Part shown: one piece after another, positions 3,983 to 5,199 of the stretch
How positions within the stretch are numbered: the stretch's first letter is position 1
Layout: each line of letters starts with the position of its first letter
NCBI GenBank assembly: GCA_023397045.1
Contig: JAEWUR010000332.1
Location: forward strand, 1 to 5,199
Direction: 5' to 3'
DNA length: 5,199 bases
Source of the DNA: Planctomycetota bacterium
GTDB taxonomy: Bacteria; Planctomycetota; Planctomycetia; Pirellulales; Thermoguttaceae
Notes under the pieces: generated by a model
Told to the model about the DNA's origin: nothing
Seen by the model: only the letters and a program-made list of their open reading frames with translations
Databases searched by the model: none
Position numbers and translations under genes: made by a program

Positions 3983-4843
3983 ATGGCTGTGATTCCGCAT
4001 GTGCGATTGATTCGATCGGTCAACGCTCCGACCGGCCGTGGACCGGGCAACGGCATGTTTGCGCTCCAACGGGCGTTGCGTGCGGTCCAACCCGATTGGC
4101 TGCACATCGGCGGCGCGCTTCGCCGCGACGAAATGCCTTGGTTTTGGTGTTGGCAGGATCGGACCGCGGCATGTGCATGTGCGGCGGCCGGCGTTCCGTT
4201 CGTCATGGGACCCAACATGCTGTTCGCCGATTGCACCGCGCCGGGCCGAATCGCCGGCGAGCGGGAACTGTGCAACGCGGGAAGTTGCCGGCTGCAATTC
4301 ACCGAGTCGGCATGGTATCGCGAGCTGATTCTGGTCCAAAGCGGCCCGGCCATGCGGGCGCCGGTCGTGTTGTGGCCCTATCCGATCGATCCGCTGCCCG
4401 ACGAACCGCAGCCCGCGACCAACAGTCTGCTGATCTACGAAAAAACCAAGCTCGATCGCGCGACCTTGTGCCGTCTGTTGCGTCGTTGGCCGGCGTCGGT
4501 GTTGGTTCGGTATGGAAAGTTTGAGCGCGAAGAGATGATCGATCTGGCGCGTCGGTCGAAAGCGTGCCTCTATGTTTCGCACGACGATCGTGGGCCGTTG
4601 GCGTTGGCCGAAATCCTGCTCTCCGGCTGCCCGGCCGTCGGCGTTCCGCGCGGTGCGCCGTGGATCGAAGCTGGGCGGATGGGTTTCTGTATCAGCGAAT
4701 TTGATTCGCCCGTCTTGTTGGACGCAATCGAAAAGGCGATGCAGCTCGACCGCGGCGCCGTCCGAGCCGCCGCTTGCGAGCGATTCGACGTCAACGCGAT
4801 CGTGCAAACGATTCTGGCCGCCCTCGATGCCGCTCGATGTTGA
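3983..4843 (+). CDS. Short GT-B-like glycosyltransferase with a DX7E motif variant
   Basis: A 286-residue protein that starts 2 nt after the previous stop, so translation is probably coupled; no separate ribosome-binding site is seen. The C-terminal half looks like a GT-B donor domain: SLLIYEKTKLDRATLCRLL (148-166), ACLYVSHDDRGPLALAEILL (194-213), GCPAVGVPRGAPWIEAGRMGF. D202 and E210 occupy the spacing of the GT4 EX7E motif, with Asp in place of the first Glu. The N-terminal part has RSVNAPTGRGPGNG (11-24), a Gly-rich loop expected in the acceptor domain, and an unusual Cys-rich stretch (C56, C64, C66, C84, C97, C102). At 286 residues it is shorter than most GT-B enzymes. It could be a diverged or partner-dependent transferase working with the GT2 protein; this is inference. 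Confidence 0.75.
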   Translation: MAVIPHVRLIRSVNAPTGRGPGNGMFALQRALRAVQPDWLHIGGALRRDEMPWFWCWQDRTAACACAAAGVPFVMGPNMLFADCTAPGRIAGERELCNAGSCRLQFTESAWYRELILVQSGPAMRAPVVLWPYPIDPLPDEPQPATNSLLIYEKTKLDRATLCRLLRRWPASVLVRYGKFEREEMIDLARRSKACLYVSHDDRGPLALAEILLSGCPAVGVPRGAPWIEAGRMGFCISEFDSPVLLDAIEKAMQLDRGAVRAAACERFDVNAIVQTILAALDAARC

Positions 4844-4871
4844 TCAGAAAAAGTCATTTGCCCAACCGGCG

Positions 4872-5199
4872 CTATCCACTCTCGACCATCACCTTCTGGT
4901 AGAGCACGTCGAGGATGCCTTCGGCGACTTCGGCCTGGCTGCTTTCGAGCAGCAGGTCGAGTTTTTCGTGCAGCTCGCGTTTGCGATTCATCTGCCCGAC
5001 GGTCTGGAGCGTTCCTTCGATGGTCAACGGACCGCCCGTGCCGACGCGGCTGTGTAGTTCGTCGAAATCGGCCTCCGACCAGCCGTCGAAAAGCGATCCA
5101 TTGGATTCGAGCACCAGGGCCACGACCGGGTTCGTCTGTTGATCGAAACGGCGATAGAGCAGTTGGGTCGGATCGAGGAAGAACTCATCGACCTTGACG
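4872..5199 (-). CDS. C-terminal part of an unidentified protein on the opposite strand (5' end beyond window)
   Basis: The minus-strand frame is open from the window edge down to TAG at 4874-4872, giving 108 visible residues. The sequence begins VKVDEFFLDPTQLLYRRFDQ, passes through NPVVALVLESNGSLFDGWSEADFDELHSR and a Gly/Thr-rich TGGPLTIEGTLQTVGQMN, and ends in a charged helical region, RKRELHEKLDLLLESSQAEVAEGILDVLYQKV. Third positions are strongly G or C, which supports coding. A GTG at 5123 is not needed as a start because the frame continues upstream. I do not recognise the family. It converges on the glycosyltransferase cluster with only 28 nt between the stops, so it probably belongs to a different transcription unit and may mark the edge of the module. 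Confidence 0.75.
   Translation of the reverse strand, partial: VKVDEFFLDPTQLLYRRFDQQTNPVVALVLESNGSLFDGWSEADFDELHSRVGTGGPLTIEGTLQTVGQMNRKRELHEKLDLLLESSQAEVAEGILDVLYQKVMVESG

Noticed and set aside
3818..4807. Minus-strand 329-codon open frame opposite the GT2 gene end and the third transferase
   Set aside because: Long antisense frames are common in GC-rich genes. It lacks recognisable motifs and crosses the boundary of two well-supported genes.

Overview
The window comes from a GC-rich bacterial chromosome. My best guess is a member of the Planctomycetota, probably the Pirellulales. This rests on the high-GC third codon positions, on intergenic gaps filled with inverted repeats built from short iterated units, on several starts that lack a Shine-Dalgarno sequence and have C-runs against the ATG, and on remembered resemblance of the small proteins to planctomycete prophage proteins. 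No rRNA or other taxonomic marker is present, so this is inference.

Bases 1-4843 hold one rightward gene train; a leftward gene converges on it from the right edge. The left part (1-1895) looks like phage structural or morphogenesis genes: the C-terminus of a phage-type protein (1-153), a 68-residue protein with a 10-residue tandem repeat (161-367), a 132-residue probably beta-rich protein (360-758), a 71-residue helical protein (877-1092) and a 220-residue protein resembling head-closure/head-tail joining proteins (1233-1895). The right part (1974-4843) holds three glycosyltransferase-type genes: a GT4-like GT-B enzyme with a full EX7E motif (1974-3011), a GT2-like GT-A enzyme with a DDDD metal-binding motif (3273-3980), and a short GT-B-like protein with a DX7E variant (3983-4843). 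The last two genes are only 2 nt apart. The leftward open frame at 4872-5199 has strong coding character but no function I recognise.

The four gaps at 759-876, 1093-1232, 1896-1973 and 3012-3272 carry four unrelated families of inverted repeat. In each case the repeat ends 6-21 nt before the next start codon. The first gap also has a textbook G-quadruplex motif 2 nt after a stop codon. The fourth is compound: a 28-bp imperfect direct repeat flanks a nested palindrome, and a perfect 10-bp hairpin next to it supplies the ribosome-binding site of the GT2 gene.

My working reading is a prophage or phage-derived structural module with a sugar-transfer cassette attached. The glycosyltransferases could decorate the virion, the host surface or modified DNA bases; the sequence alone does not say which. 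No CRISPR array, tRNA, rRNA, integrase, transposase or reverse transcriptase is visible.
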